Positions 35,041 to 47,149 of a stretch of 64,000 bases of DNA are shown here, piece by piece. Under the pieces are notes generated by a model. The model saw nothing but the letters and a program-made list of their open reading frames with translations. It was not told the DNA's origin and made no database searches. How positions within the stretch are numbered: the stretch's first letter is position 1; each line of letters begins with the position of its first letter. The stretch is from Polytrichum commune (Eukaryota; Streptophyta; Polytrichopsida; Polytrichales; Polytrichaceae), in assembly GCA_950295325.1 (NCBI GenBank), contig OX485809.1, positions 7,502,001 to 7,566,000 of the forward strand, in the 5' to 3' direction. The translations under genes and the position numbers were made by a program.

Positions 35041-35530
35041 TGCCCCACGGGCGAACGCCCGTGGGCCATGTAACAAGTAACTTGGTTAGGTTTTAACATC
35101 ATCAAATGTGTGCCCCACGGGCGAACGCCCGTGGGCCATGTAACAGGTAATTTGGGTAGGATTTAGCATCATCACGGGGAGATGTCTCCATGTCAAATAT
35201 TTTTAAAAATTATGATTTGTTTTCTCTATATTCACAACCATTGATTATATCTTTTGTATATTTTTTTGAAATTTTTTGTCATCTTCATTTTTCCTAGTAA
35301 TTGTTTAGTTGAATTCTGCGTCATTCTAGGTAGAAATGGTATGTTTTCTAGAAAAATGTGGTCATCAAATTTGGTCATAATTTTTTAGTCCGTAATAGAT
35401 ATCATGTATATCTACCTCCCAAAAAAAATTGAGAAACTTTTGACCCATTTTGGTGATGCAACTTGGCAATGCAGTGACCTCCCCTGGAACATCATCAAAT
35501 GTGAACCTCACGGGTGAACACCCGTGAGCC
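35041..35530. repeat. Three repeats with a strong inverted-repeat hairpin
   Basis: CCCACGGGCG-AA-CGCCCGTGGG occurs near 35044 and 35115 within a repeated block (GCCATGTAACA, TTGGTTAGGTTTTA, ATCATCA). A third copy near 35507 has arms CTCACGGGTG and CACCCGTGAG, so pairing is kept although two positions changed on each arm. The segment lies in the only long gap of the palindrome array. Confidence 0.8.
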
Positions 35531-36541
35531 ATGTAACAAGTAAATTGGTTAGGTTTTAAAATCATCAAGGAGGGGCATTTGGAAGAGGCCTCGGATCCGA
35601 GGCCTCATTTTTGAATCAGGTTGTGTGCTTGAAAAATGAAAATGTTAGGTTCATTTTTGAATTCTCTCGGCCATTTTCTGTAGTATGTATTTCATAAGGA
35701 GGGGCATTCGGAAGAGGCCTCGGATCTGAGGCCTCATTTTTGTGTCAAGGTATGTGCATGAAAAGTTAAAATGTTATGTTCATTTTTTAATGCGTTTGGC
35801 CCTCTTGTTTTGGGTAGTGCATAAGTAGGTACTTTGTGAAGAGGCCTCGGATCCGAGGCCTCATTTTTGTGTCAAGGTATGTGCTTGAAAAATGAAAATC
35901 TTATGTTCATTTTTGAATGCTCTTGGCCTTCTTGTTTTGGGTAGTGCATAAGTAGGTACTTTGTGAAGAGGCCTCAGATCCGAGGCCTCGTTTTTGTGTC
36001 AAGGTATGTGGTTGAAAAATGAATATCTTATGTTCATTTTTGAATGCTCTTGGCCTTCTTGTTTTGGGTAGTGAATAAGTATGTGTTTTGGGAAGAGGCC
36101 TCGGATACGAGGCCTCATGTTTGTGTCAATTTTATGCTAGAAAAATCAAAATGTTATGTTCGTGTAAGATTGCTCTCGGCCTTCTTGTTTTGGATACTAT
36201 ATGAGTAGGAGGTTTGTGAAGAGGCCTCGGATCCGAGGCCTCATTTTGGAGACAGTGTATGGGCTTGAAAAGTCAAACTACTATGTTCACATAAGATTTC
36301 TCTCGGCCTTTTTCTTTTGGGTAGTGCATAAGGAGGAGGTAGGAAAAGAGGCCTCGGATCCGAGGCCTCTCATTCGTAGGTAGGTTAGTGCTAGAGTTGA
36401 CCACTTGACTTAGCATTCGGCCATTTCCATTTGTAGTTTGCTCTCGGCCTTGTATTGTTTTTGTGAGGATTTGTTTCTTTATAGTTACGAAGTTATTGAC
36501 TTTTCTTTGTAAAATTCTCATTTTCTCCATGTTCTTAGGAT

Positions 36542-39500
36542 ATGGACTCTTCACAGGTTGCGCAATCGCAACCCCAATCTGGAGAGGATGTTGTTCTTGC
36601 GGCCCCCGCGGTTGAAGTTGAAGCTGTGCAGGTTGAGAGTCTCAATTCGCAGGGCCCATTACAAGTAAAGGTGAGTTGAATAGTTGTTGAGTAATTTGTT
36701 GAGCAAGTTTTTTGAGTTCTAGCTTTCTAAGCATGGTTTTATTGTTTTTGTTTTTGTTAGGCTCTCGCAATGAGCGAAGATGCCGTTCAAGCAGTTGCCG
36801 ACACGGATCCCGTGGTGTGTGAGCTTGAGCTTCGGAAATCACAAAAGGAGGACTCCATTGGTGTTATCCAACGCCTCCGGATTAAGCCAACCTGTAAGTC
36901 CCGCTTATCCATTCCTTTGTGCCGCTTGTGAGCCCTCCCTCTCGTCCGTCCTATCAGTGAGGTTGAGGTGCAACGCTTGGAATGTGAATTTGTAATGGGA
37001 TACCGAGAGGGTGATCGGGTTTTTTACGTGTCTGCTTTCAACGACGTTCTCGTGGACCTCCCCATTCCCCCTGGCATTATGGCCTCTTGGAGCCCTCTCT
37101 GGCAAGAGGCCTCTGCAGAATTTGACGCCAAGCTCAAGGAGGATCCGGATCTTGCACATTTCACCGGGAAGATGTTCTTTGTCTGGGAAGGCAATCATCG
37201 TCTCATCGCTTGGTGGAGACACATCAATAACCACGACGCCGATGACAAGAGTTGGCATATCTCGGTGGATTGCATTGTTGTTGACCCTAGAGGATACACC
37301 GGTGTATTTTTCAATGCCATGAGCGACATTAATTGGTAAGCTCACTCCATTTTTTCATTCATTTGTCATTTTTGTTTCAATTCTTTTCCATTCTTTTTAC
37401 CTCACGTTCTTCACATATTTTCTCTCAGGTCAACCGAGCATGATTATGTCAAGGCAAACATTCCAGCCAAGCTCCTTCGAATCTGCACTTTTGGAAGGTT
37501 AGAGTTATCCACCTTCAAGGATCTCATATCGCCATCTGATTACAAAGCATGCGAGAAGATAAAGGAGAGTCGTCCAACTTGGTACACCTTGACCACGGAT
37601 GTGTTCGTTAAGTTTCTTTACAAGGTATAGTTTTGTACATTCAATCATTTAGAGCTTCCAACATAGATAATTTTCATGCCGATTATATGAACTCACAAGG
37701 TCATTTCTTGCAGAGAGACATTTCGTCTCAAGCAGACCTTGCAGTGGGACATTACCGTGAGACCACACCCATTGCGGAGAGGTCGGCCACTGAGATTTGG
37801 AATGTTATGACCAAGGCCCAGGAGAGGACAATCAAAAGTATTCGGACCCGTTCTTTTGAGAAGTACATATCCGTTGTACACCCTGACAATGGAGAGGATT
37901 TCTTTCATGAGGTATTCTTTTGAACTCAAATCACTCTTGAATGCAATTCATCCAAATCACTCTTCAATTCTATTACTCTTTTGAATTCAAATCATTTTTA
38001 TTTTGTGCACAGATTGACCGCCATTTTAATGAGTTCTCTTCGACGGTCATGACAATTGAAAAGTTGCAAAAAATTGTCACATGCCCGGTCGAAGCTTCAT
38101 TAAAAGCTAAGTGGCTTTACTGGTGGAACGCCCCCCTTCGTGAAATGTTAGATAACAAGTTCCCCGAGGACAAGCCTATGAGGGAGAGGGCTTTGGACGA
38201 CTAGCTACACAAGGCGTCCTTATGGGCTCAGGTAAATCCATTCCTCGGCCTTCTTCATTTTCATTTTCCTCTATTCTATTTATCTCATATCTAATCATCT
38301 CCCTCTCTGTAGTTGGAGAAGGAAGTCGCGGTTGAAATTGAGACCTTAGAGGAGAGCCTCTCCGTCGACATTGATTGGGACGCATCAGAAACTATCTTGC
38401 GCCCTCGTGAGTACGTTGATCATTGGCGGATTGTCCTTTGGGACAAGGCCTTCAAGCCTTACCTCGGCGATAAGCCTGACATCACCTTTGCCAAAGGTGA
38501 TAATCTCTTGGAGTTCGAGGAGGGGACTCTCGCTATCAAGTGTGTGGCCTATCGGTAATACATCTATCCTCCACTTTGCACCTCTCCTTAATTTCATTTC
38601 TTGCTCGTTTTCTTGGTTTTCTTACATTCTTGTTTTGTCATATAGGTATATCATGAGAGAATTGGTTGTGAAGAATGCATTGGCCTCATCTTCCTTGCCG
38701 GACTACCTCTCGGACTGGGTGAATATTTTTTCTAGCCTCTGCGTGTACACGACCGTGCAAACAAACAAGTTCTCCGAATTGCACTTGCAAGGTGGTGGAT
38801 GGTACTTGGATTGTGCTGCAGGATTTGTCCCCGGGGAAGAGAAGGCTTTGTTTGCTAGCCTTGTGGGTAGTGCTCCGGATGATAACATTGTTACCTTGGA
38901 GGAGCCTGACATCGTTGAACTTCCCCCTCCTCCTTCTAAGGCACCAAAGAGAAAGGGCAGAGCAAAGAAGACCGCGACTCAAGCATCTTCCCAAGTTCTC
39001 ACTCGGTCTGCTTCTAAGACTCCGGTTGAGCCACCCACCCTAAACACAGTCCGTCTATCGTTCCCTCCGTTGCTCCCTCTCTTGCCCCCTCTGTTACTCC
39101 ATCTGCATTTCATCCACAATCTCTTGCCACTCCATCTCACAGTGGCACTTCTCTCCTCTCTTTGCCTCGCAAGAGGAAGGCCGCTCTCTTGGATACCAGT
39201 GCCACCTCTTCGGATGCCCCTAACACGCTTTCCCTCATCGAAAATGTGGACATGGTTCAACTAATGTTGGATTCCGAGGTTGCCAGAGGTCCCGTTCCCG
39301 CATATACCCGCATCCAAGAGTTCATTGCAAAAGTTTGTATACTTGCCTTCGTCAATTCTCAATTTTTTTTCCTTTGCTTTGCTTATTTCTTTCCTTTTTG
39401 TTTTCTCATGAAGTTTCAATTGCAGGTTGGGGCAGGTCATTCCCGTGTGAACACCTCGACTACAACTCACAAGGGCCTCGATTTGCTCTTCGCCGACATT

Positions 39501-40725
39501 CCCGAGAATTTGCCGGTGCCGAACATCTCCACCGATGTTCCTGCTTGGAACAAGCTCCATAAATCATACTATGAGTGTATTTTTGCATTTGCAAAATCTA
39601 ACCTCTATGATCATGGTGTCCTTGTTCTTGCCCATTGTGCGAGTGCCAGTGTTTCTAGGAGTATTTTTTATTGGGCACACACTTATGACTTCTACGTCGC
39701 GGAAGATTGGTTTGGAATGAATGATTTGGACCTCCAATCTCCCGTTGTTCCCTCTGGAGTGGTAAGCAAGTCTCCCTCTCTTCCCCTTCCGTATTGCTTA
39801 TCATTTCAATTTCAATTCAATTTCAATTCCATTTCATTTTCATTGTTGCAGACTCGGAAGTTCAACATCAAAGTTCTTGTTCGTGTTAACTCCGTTCTTA
39901 GAGTGCGGGAAGAGGCCATACAAGAGTATGGTTACAACCTCCAACGAGATGGATGGTTGAATACCTTCACCGATGAAAAGAGCCAGGCGATGCGCAGTGA
40001 TGGGGTACCTTGGCGAGGTGCCCGTGAGAAGCATCATGTTTTTTTTTCCATCCTTCTCGCTACTCTCACCGACAAGAATGATGTTATTATGGACTAGCAG
40101 TGTGGTGTAGGTACGCCTTCTTTTTCAACTTCATCCTTACTTTGAATTTTCCATTATTTTTCATTGACTAGTTTTCATACTAACATTTTACCTCTCGTTG
40201 CTTTAGGTGGTTCGATTACAGCATGTCGCTCCCTTGAGCGGCATATTGTGGCCCTTGAGAGTGACCCCGTCATTTTCAATTCACTCCTACTCCCCATGCG
40301 CGATCCCCAGCCTGCGCGTATATCTCGCTCAGTTGCCGCACCGTCTATATCTATCTTTGATCCTCCTCAAAAGATGACCAAGAGGGCATTCGGATTCCTT
40401 TGTGCGTAAGTTTGCTTTCTATATTTTGCCATGTTTGCCTTGATTTCAAATTCTCATTTTCTAGTGTCATCATGTTTCTAATCCTTTTGCTTGGGTGTTT
40501 AGAGAGCCAGCGGAGGTCGCAGTCATTCGTCGAGACATGTTTTCAAGTCCTCCGAAGCCGTTTGAGCTTCCCCCGTATGCTAGTGCAATGGCGGATTGTT
40601 TTGCGAAGGCGGAGTCCCCATCTCCTCCTCGCGTTCGTCATTTCTCGCGTGGAACACGAAATCTTTTCTTGTTAGAAGCAAATGAGGGTGAGGAGAGTGA
40701 TAGGGAATGTTCTCCAAGTCCTTAG
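36542..40725 (+). pseudogene. ParB/Srx-like plus beta-class amino-methyltransferase-like gene, broken
   Basis: Eleven exons with GT-AG introns can be followed: 36542-36670, 36761-37335, 37429-37624, 37714-37911, 38013-38231, 38313-38554, 38646-39332, 39426-39761, 39852-40110, 40207-40405 and 40503-40725, about 1087 residues. Residues about 105-220 look like a ParB/sulfiredoxin-type domain (PISEVEVQRLE, then VWEGNHRLIAWWRH). After a helical region and a basic Pro/Ser-rich linker, residues about 750-1000 look like a permuted DNA amino-methyltransferase. They run from a DIPE motif where DPPY is expected, through WRGAREKHHVFFSILLATL and a conserved Asp, to CGVGGSITACRSLERHIVAL, the SAM-binding FxGxG-type loop. 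Three in-frame stops (TGA 36929, TAG 38202, TAG 40095) and a one-base deletion near 39040 break it. A 39-nt intron could remove the first stop but would be unusually short. The family assignment is by motif reading only. Confidence 0.7.
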
Positions 40726-40780
40726 TTTATCATTTTGGTTTTGGAGATTATAACTCCGTTTGTTGTTGTTATCCGGCTTT

Positions 40781-40786
40781 AATAAA
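40781..40786 (+). terminator. Candidate polyadenylation signal of the ParB-methyltransferase-like gene
   Basis: AATAAA lies 56 bp after the stop codon at 40725, followed by a GT-rich stretch. Confidence 0.5.
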
Positions 40787-40799
40787 AGTTGTGTGTTGG

Positions 40800-43700
40800 T
40801 TTTATTTTTGATATCCGGCGCAAGTTTCATTCTTTCTCTCCATTATTTCATATTCATAATGTCAACCCGCATTGCATTCTTTATTTTTTCTTCATCGTTC
40901 AGATCTCTTAACTTCTAGTCACAGAACAATCTAGCTCTCGGCTCTTAGTGTGAGATCTTAGTTATAGGGAGACCATATTTTCTATTAGTGTGGATGGTTT
41001 ATTTAATGGTTGTGCACACTAATCACATTGGCCGTCTTCCAATCCCAATTGCTATATAGCAATTGGAAGTTTTGTTTGGCACGCGAACATAACCTCGTCA
41101 AACTTTTTAAATTGAACTTCATGTTGTTCTCAAAGAGCCGGCACGTCACCTCAAAAATTTCCAAGAGGATTCTAAGGTTGGACTTGGGGGATTTGTCTTT
41201 GAGGTCTTTGGCTAAGCTAAGGACTGAATTGGAAGGCTGTTATGGTGCAACGGAGTTTTATGGCATGTTCTTTGGATCATTTTACCCATATTGGACATGC
41301 CCGGCAGATAGGGTGTAGATGGCCCTAAACTAGAGTATATAGCTATTTTAACTAACTACCCATTTTTGTAAGTCTTGAGGTTGGCTACATTTTGTTGACC
41401 AATAAAATATTTTGTGTATGGTATTTTGATTTCAATTTGGTGACGTCAGCCCTAATTTAATATGATACATTTGAAAACATATACTATAAGATGTTTGATA
41501 ACAAATGCAATCTTCCACGCCTATAGGATCCGTTGGTTTCTCAAACAATTTTGGGTTATTATGTCCACGGGAATGGGGGTACCTTTCCAAATATAGAATT
41601 CAAACTATCTCTAATTCCACGGAAATAGGCACTGCTTCTCCTAAAATTACCCAACAAAATCTAAATTTTCCGCTCTCCAATCTCCGCTCTCCGCTCTCCG
41701 CTCTACGCTCACATACTTGAGTTTCCCTCTCACGGCACCAAATTAAATGTCAATCATGCACGACAAGTTTGTGCACACACATCAAAAGGTTGGGATGGGT
41801 TTACTTGCATGACAAGTCTGGGGAACACAAACCCAAGAGGTGTCAGTTGAAAAATCAACAAGCTGGCATAAAACACAACACAATACTGAATATGTGAAGG
41901 ATGAACACAATGGAAACCCTGGTCATGATCGAAACCATCTCGGATGACCAGTGGATGACTTCGATGCCCACTACCATGACACAGTTTGCAATCGCTAGTC
42001 ATGTTACAACTCCCCGTAAGCAGAGGGACATGCGATGCTCCGCAACTGCACCATACGCCAACGGGATGCTGCGCCGAAGATACCCCACATAAATGCCGCT
42101 ATTTCTGTGCGACAAGGAAAACACATGTTGTGAAAATTCCTCACTGGTAACGAAGTTAAAGTAGTCAACAGAGTGGTACATTGTTGGCACGCGTTGCAAC
42201 ACCGGATCTAGAAACAAAATTGTGATTACTTGGTTTTGTTCACTATGTTAAAGTGGTCACTAGAATGGTACATTGTTGGCACGCGTTGCAGCTTGGATCT
42301 AGGACTAAAACCGTCTTGTAGCATGGATACCTGCACATCCGGGGCCTCTCGAAGTCATTCTGAAGCTAACAACAGCATTGACTTCAACAGTTTGGACGCA
42401 CAAGAACCAAGAGCATTGACTCGAACAGTTTGGACGCACACTATTTATCTGCATACTTAAAATACGTGCATGGTTGCGGTCCAAAGTCAACAAAATCGGC
42501 ATTCCACCATAACGGACAACGTCCGCAGTTAACAACACCAGCAAGCAGGCACAATAACTGTGTCTTCCACAGTGCACAAATGGAGGGCTACGCCTTGTTT
42601 TCCTTGAATAACACACTGCATATCACAATGAATATCACAATGAATATCACAATGAATCAACATAGCAAAGCAAAGTGCGATCTGCGTAACGGAAATGAAG
42701 TCTGCCCGGCCGCAGAACTCATAGGCAGTCCCGCATCATTAATCGGGTGGCGTGTGTGCAAATGTCAATGAAGCAGGTCACAAGCAAAAACCCAGCTGCC
42801 ACAAAGGCAGTCTCCCCCGCATTCGATCCCCCGCCACATGAGCAAGCCACATGCCGTTGGAGTCGCAGCGAACAAGAGGATGCACCTTGTAGTGGGACAT
42901 GGATCCGATGATCAAAAGCCTTTTCTCTTTGCATGCATTCTCCGACACGAATGCCACGCCCAATTTTCAAGGTTGCTGAGTGTATGGGGGCAGAAGTTTC
43001 TGAAAACAGACTAGACGCAAAGGACATTGACGGTGAGGGAGGTGCAATGGGAGGGGGATGGACGGCGATGGAGGTGGGAAGCGAAGGCGAAGGCGAAGGA
43101 CGGCGAAGGCGAAGGATGGCGAAGGAGGTGCACATCGAAAGCGGAGGAGTTGGAAGAAAGCGGGATGAAAGTCCTCTGGGCGAGAAAGAGGAGCTGCAGG
43201 TGAAGGACATGCCACTGGTAAAAGTGAAACGGACACGGATGACTGGGACGACAACCAGAGGGTCCGGACAGGCATATCCGCCACCGACGTGGGAAATCTG
43301 TGGCTGCCCAAGCACATCTCAACCGTCGATCCGCAAACCCCCTGCCCGAACCCCTAAATCCAGCCATGCCCGCCTGATCTGGTCCGCACATGTGCAACCC
43401 CCCCTGCCCGTACCCCACACGCCATCATTGACGGGGGCTAGCAGATTCGAGTACGACGTTGGAGCGATTTGAAGTTTTGATTTGTGGCAGGGCCGGCAAT
43501 GATGGCCCCCTGGGGTGAATCCACGCAATGTAGGTTCCCCCCCCCCACTCTGGTCATGATTGCCCCTACCCGGGGCCCTTGCCTAGACCCATGGGGCTCC
43601 ATGATCCAACTATGCCAATGATTTCTCCTAGTCCCCCACTAGCTAGGTGGGCAGTTGGGCAACCCCGTAGTCTAGGGAGGCGGGAAGTGTATGGAGGTCC

Positions 43701-45660
43701 GCCATCATCCCCCCCCATCGAGGTGCACTTTGTGGGGGGGGGGGGACTCCCACAGATTGCCATCTCCCTCGCCCCGAGGATTGCCTGAACTCTGCTAGTA
43801 TCTCAATTAGATCAACTTGGTTTGTTGATTTCTCGCCCACAGTACGTGGCCTTCTCGTGGATCTGTTGCAGTGGCCTCGGAATCTCGCAACTACCAAGTT
43901 TTGTGAATCTGCTTGCATGCGTTTCTGTTCTGGGGAGTGTAATGTAGCGGTGTGCGAGGCCCCAGTTTAAAGTGGTTCTCATCCTTTTCATTGTGCTAGG
44001 TCGTCGTTGCTGGGAACATGAATTACGATGTTGCATCCGCGTGTTGTGGGCCGTCGTGTTGGGCGGAGGTCCGCCATGTCGAGTGTGGGTGGGATATCAT
44101 TTGCTAGCGTGGTCATCAATGGCACTGTGGGTTCCATGCAGATGTGTGGTTTCCTTGCACCGGGGTGTCTCCTTTGGCTGACACACACACATGCTTTGAA
44201 CCCATGTTTTGAACCCATGTTGTCCTTGGTATGAACCACAAGGTGATATGCCCCGGCCATACCAGTGGTTGTCCTCCTACAACTGTAAGGTGGATCTAGT
44301 CGAATTGTCTGTAAGCGACCAAGTCTATTTGTCCTCAAGCAGGACACGTGCACGATTTGCTTATAAAAATATGGTCAAGTATGAGAGAAGAGGTCATAAT
44401 GCACGTTGCATGTTTGTGTGAAATGGTATCTGCAATCTCCTGTCATTTCCTCACATGTTGGTCTTGTGGTGTGGCGTCAGGGTGTAATGACCTGGTGCGG
44501 TGGATCAGAGAGACACGGTCGTGTGTGACTTTGATGCACCCGTGATCTGGTGCGCGATATTTTGCTTGTGTTGATTTCTTGATCGTTCACAGAAATGGCA
44601 GAGGTACTCAATGTGGGGGAGGCGTTTGCAAGTCAGGTACCCCGCAACATAGGCGCAGTGCCTATCGTTGAAGCTCTTATTCCGGCATTCTGAGGTTATT
44701 GTTTGGTAACAAAGGGTCGATGCTCGTGCAGCAAGTAAGTAACAAGCTCTCCCCACATCATTCAAATTAATCCATAACATCCAAAATATGGAGACTTTTT
44801 TTTTTCTTCATGCTTCTACAATTAGTGGACAACGTTGGGCTTTGGGGTTGGCATTGCCCATTTGGGGTTGGTCTAGTGCTCTGTATTGCACCGTGACAAG
44901 TATGTAGTGCATGCGCACCCGAGGTAAGCCCATCTAATCTGACAACCCACTGTGGCGCCGTCGAGTCTACAATGTGCAATTTTTGTTGAAAAAAACACAA
45001 TTAAGGCTGTGGAGATTTATTGATTTTGTGTTGGGTAAAGTACACTAGACACATTGCGATTAGTCCATTGTGAAACAACTCGCAGTAGACACTTCATTCC
45101 CACATCACAATTCGATATTAGATGGTTTCCATGGCTGACGAGGTCAGTTTTCGATGCAGGGTTCAAATACCAAGGTCAAAAACTTCTTTAAGCCAAGGAG
45201 GATACAGACCACAATTGCACAGCAGGTTGAATACTCATCCACGCTTGTATTGGTGTCCCTATTTGTTATTGTGGCGACATTTGGTGTGGCTTGCAGCAGC
45301 AAGGACAAATAGATGTCTATAGGCCCCACACTATCATAGTTGTCATGCAAATAATGTTCCGCGTGGGAGTTAGGGTTGAAACTGATGTTGTGGTAGGCTT
45401 GATGCAGGGGTATATCATGGCTGAGCACTACGAGAATGTGAGCCTCGCGGACTTCGATGTTGTGAGGAGCACGCAATTTCCGGACGACATGTCGTCTGGA
45501 GTATGTGTCCATCGCTGTACACCTTTCCAAGTTGTTGCAATTTGATGCTTGGATGTATTGCAATATGTAATGCATGCCATGACTGGGCGGAATCCTCGTA
45601 GGTCAGATGAAGGGAAATAACGATTTGCATCTGAGCTGTCACATTTCGACATGTGTCAAT
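40800..45660. other. Unassigned sequence between the two gene regions
   Basis: No recognisable gene was found on either strand. Short local repeats are present: a near-duplicate pair with GGTACATTGTTGGCACGCGT near 42177 and 42267, a pair with ACAGTTTGGACGCACA near 42387 and 42427, three ATATCACAATGA units near 42618-42655, GGCGAAGGCGAAGG near 43082, and C runs near 43528 and G runs near 43735. Open frames here (for example 42719-43315 minus and 42933-43472 plus) are low-complexity and show no domain. Confidence 0.6.
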
Positions 45661-46130
45661 TCAGGTTTACAGAGTTGGCCAGTCCCAACCCCAGAGACTT
45701 GATCGAACACAGGTATACCGCACTCCCATCCTGCAACTACACAACGACTGTAACTCCTTGAATCTGGGTCACCTTGCTCTTAATCATGAATGGCATGTAG
45801 TCAGGACCTTTCGTCGAAGCAAGTTTTTGTCTCAATTCCCATTTTCATTGTGCACATGATATGAATAGAGCATCACATGCATGTTCAGAAACCCAGTCTT
45901 GTCGAAAATAATGCATGTAAGTTGACATGTCATGCAGATTTTGGGGATGCCTTATGCGACGAGCTACCATCAACCGCGTGCAACAATGCCTTGGCAGAAT
46001 GCCCAACCCGTTTTTGGACATATAGGTCCTCCAAACCAACCCATGTACAATCCGTGCATGGGGACACCCGTCGCATCACCGAATGCATTCAACAACCAAA
46101 TGACATACCCTGCACAGCCAAGGGATAGCC

Positions 46131-46135
46131 AGTAC
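46131..46135. other. Left target-site duplication of element B (AGTAC)
   Basis: AGTAC directly precedes the LTR at 46136 and recurs at 55221-55225 after the right LTR. Confidence 0.95.
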
Positions 46136-47109
46136 TGTCGCGCACCTCTCCATGAGGAGTGGCCGAAACACCATGGGCACAAGGGGGACCCCGGAGTGAC
46201 ACCCGGGACTTGTGGCGCCGTTGGTGAGAGGGCCCAAGTGATCCTAGTGTGGGTGAGGGCCCCGGGCGTTGGGAACGCCTCCCACCCACGAAGACTGGGA
46301 GGCACAAGGGTAAGGCCATGAGCTATGCGTAGCTCATGGCATGGTGATTCTAGAAAGCTCAAGAACACCTCAATCGGAGGTGTGAGCTAGGAGTTATGGC
46401 CATTTGAGTGGGGCGCTGTCCCGGGACAGCGCCCTGGTACAGCAGTGCCTGGGAGTGATTCCCGGGACTGCCAAGGTTCAAACAGGCATAACGTCCTCAA
46501 TACTTGTCCGAATGGGGCAAGTGAGGAGTCCATCGGCATCTACGTGAAGCGTAGATGAAGATGGAGTGGTTGGTTGTTATGATCAGACATCATACAAGGA
46601 AGTTATGATCGTCTGAAGCTGCTAGTGGGTTCTAGGCCCAGCAGCTAAAGGAAAATGTCCACTTGGCCCCAACTCTTGGTAGAGAGACAAGAGGTTGGTT
46701 GACGGTGGGGTAGGGGCCCCGCGTGAAGTCCTAGAGGCTTATATGGGTGAGGTGGTGTGGCCTCACCCACCCGAGGCCGAACGGCACGGCCTCCATGGGC
46801 ATTGGCCCATTGTGAGGCCATAGTTGCCTAGTATGGTTCGGGTTGTTGTAGTGTTGCTCCGGCAACACGATGATCAACATAGGATTGGACTTCCATGGAT
46901 GGAAGTCCACATCAAAGAAATGGGTTAGCGATTAAGGGGTGAGTCCCGAAAGCAAAGTAGGAGGGTTGGTTCCCCTTCTATGAACTATGTGGTCCGGGGT
47001 AAGAGGAGCTAACCATTAGCATGGCGGTATGCGAAGGGTTAGCGCTCGTAACCTTTGCTAGAAAGAAAAATTGGCAAGATTATTAAGGGACCTAGCAAGG
47101 GTTGCGACA
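46136..47109 (+). repeat. Upstream (5') LTR of copy B
   Basis: It begins TGTCGCGCACC and ends GGGTTGCGACA. CTTATATGGG near 46738-46747 is a possible TATA box. Confidence 0.93.
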
Positions 47110-47111
47110 CT

Positions 47112-47131
47112 TGGTATCAGAGCAGGGTTCC
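47112..47131 (+). other. Primer binding site of copy B, initiator-Met tRNA type
   Basis: A 20-bp block beginning TGGTATCAGAGC lies two bases inside the upstream LTR, as in copy L. Confidence 0.9.
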
Positions 47132-47149
47132 AAGTTTTGAGCTCGCACT

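Larger units (their letters stand above)
33906..36369. repeat. About 127-bp tandem repeat with a conserved palindrome (15 copies)
   Basis: The palindrome AGGCCTCGGATCCGAGGCCT, extended by one G and one C in most copies, occurs near 33906, 34033, 34161, 34288, 34414, 34593, 34721, 34900, 35585, 35714, 35841, 35968, 36095, 36221 and 36348. Most steps are 126-129 bp; two are 179 bp. Eleven copies are perfect and four carry single changes (34900, 35714, 35968, 36095). The roughly 105-bp spacers share a consensus (TGAAAAATGAAAATCTTATG, CTTGTTTTGGGTAGTG) but vary more. The same palindrome is present in the 96-bp satellite, so the two repeats are related. The array stops about 170 bp before the gene at 36542. 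Confidence 0.92.

Noticed and set aside
33906-36369. CRISPR-like array (short palindromic repeat at regular spacing)
   Set aside because: The spacers are homologous to each other and about 105 bp long, the context is eukaryotic, and no cas-like gene is present. It is a tandem satellite.
41010-41318. 102-codon frame after the ParB-methyltransferase-like gene
   Set aside because: It lies downstream of the candidate poly(A) signal, has no domain, and no splice link to the gene was seen.
42719-43472. Overlapping frames of 135-198 codons on both strands
   Set aside because: Low-complexity Ser/Pro or Arg/Glu/Gly-rich translations caused by GGCGAAGG-type repeats; no recognisable motif or exon borders.
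45291-45545. Possible upstream exon of the transposase-like gene
   Set aside because: An AG acceptor and an open frame exist, but the product has no similarity to the family and no consistent donor was found.
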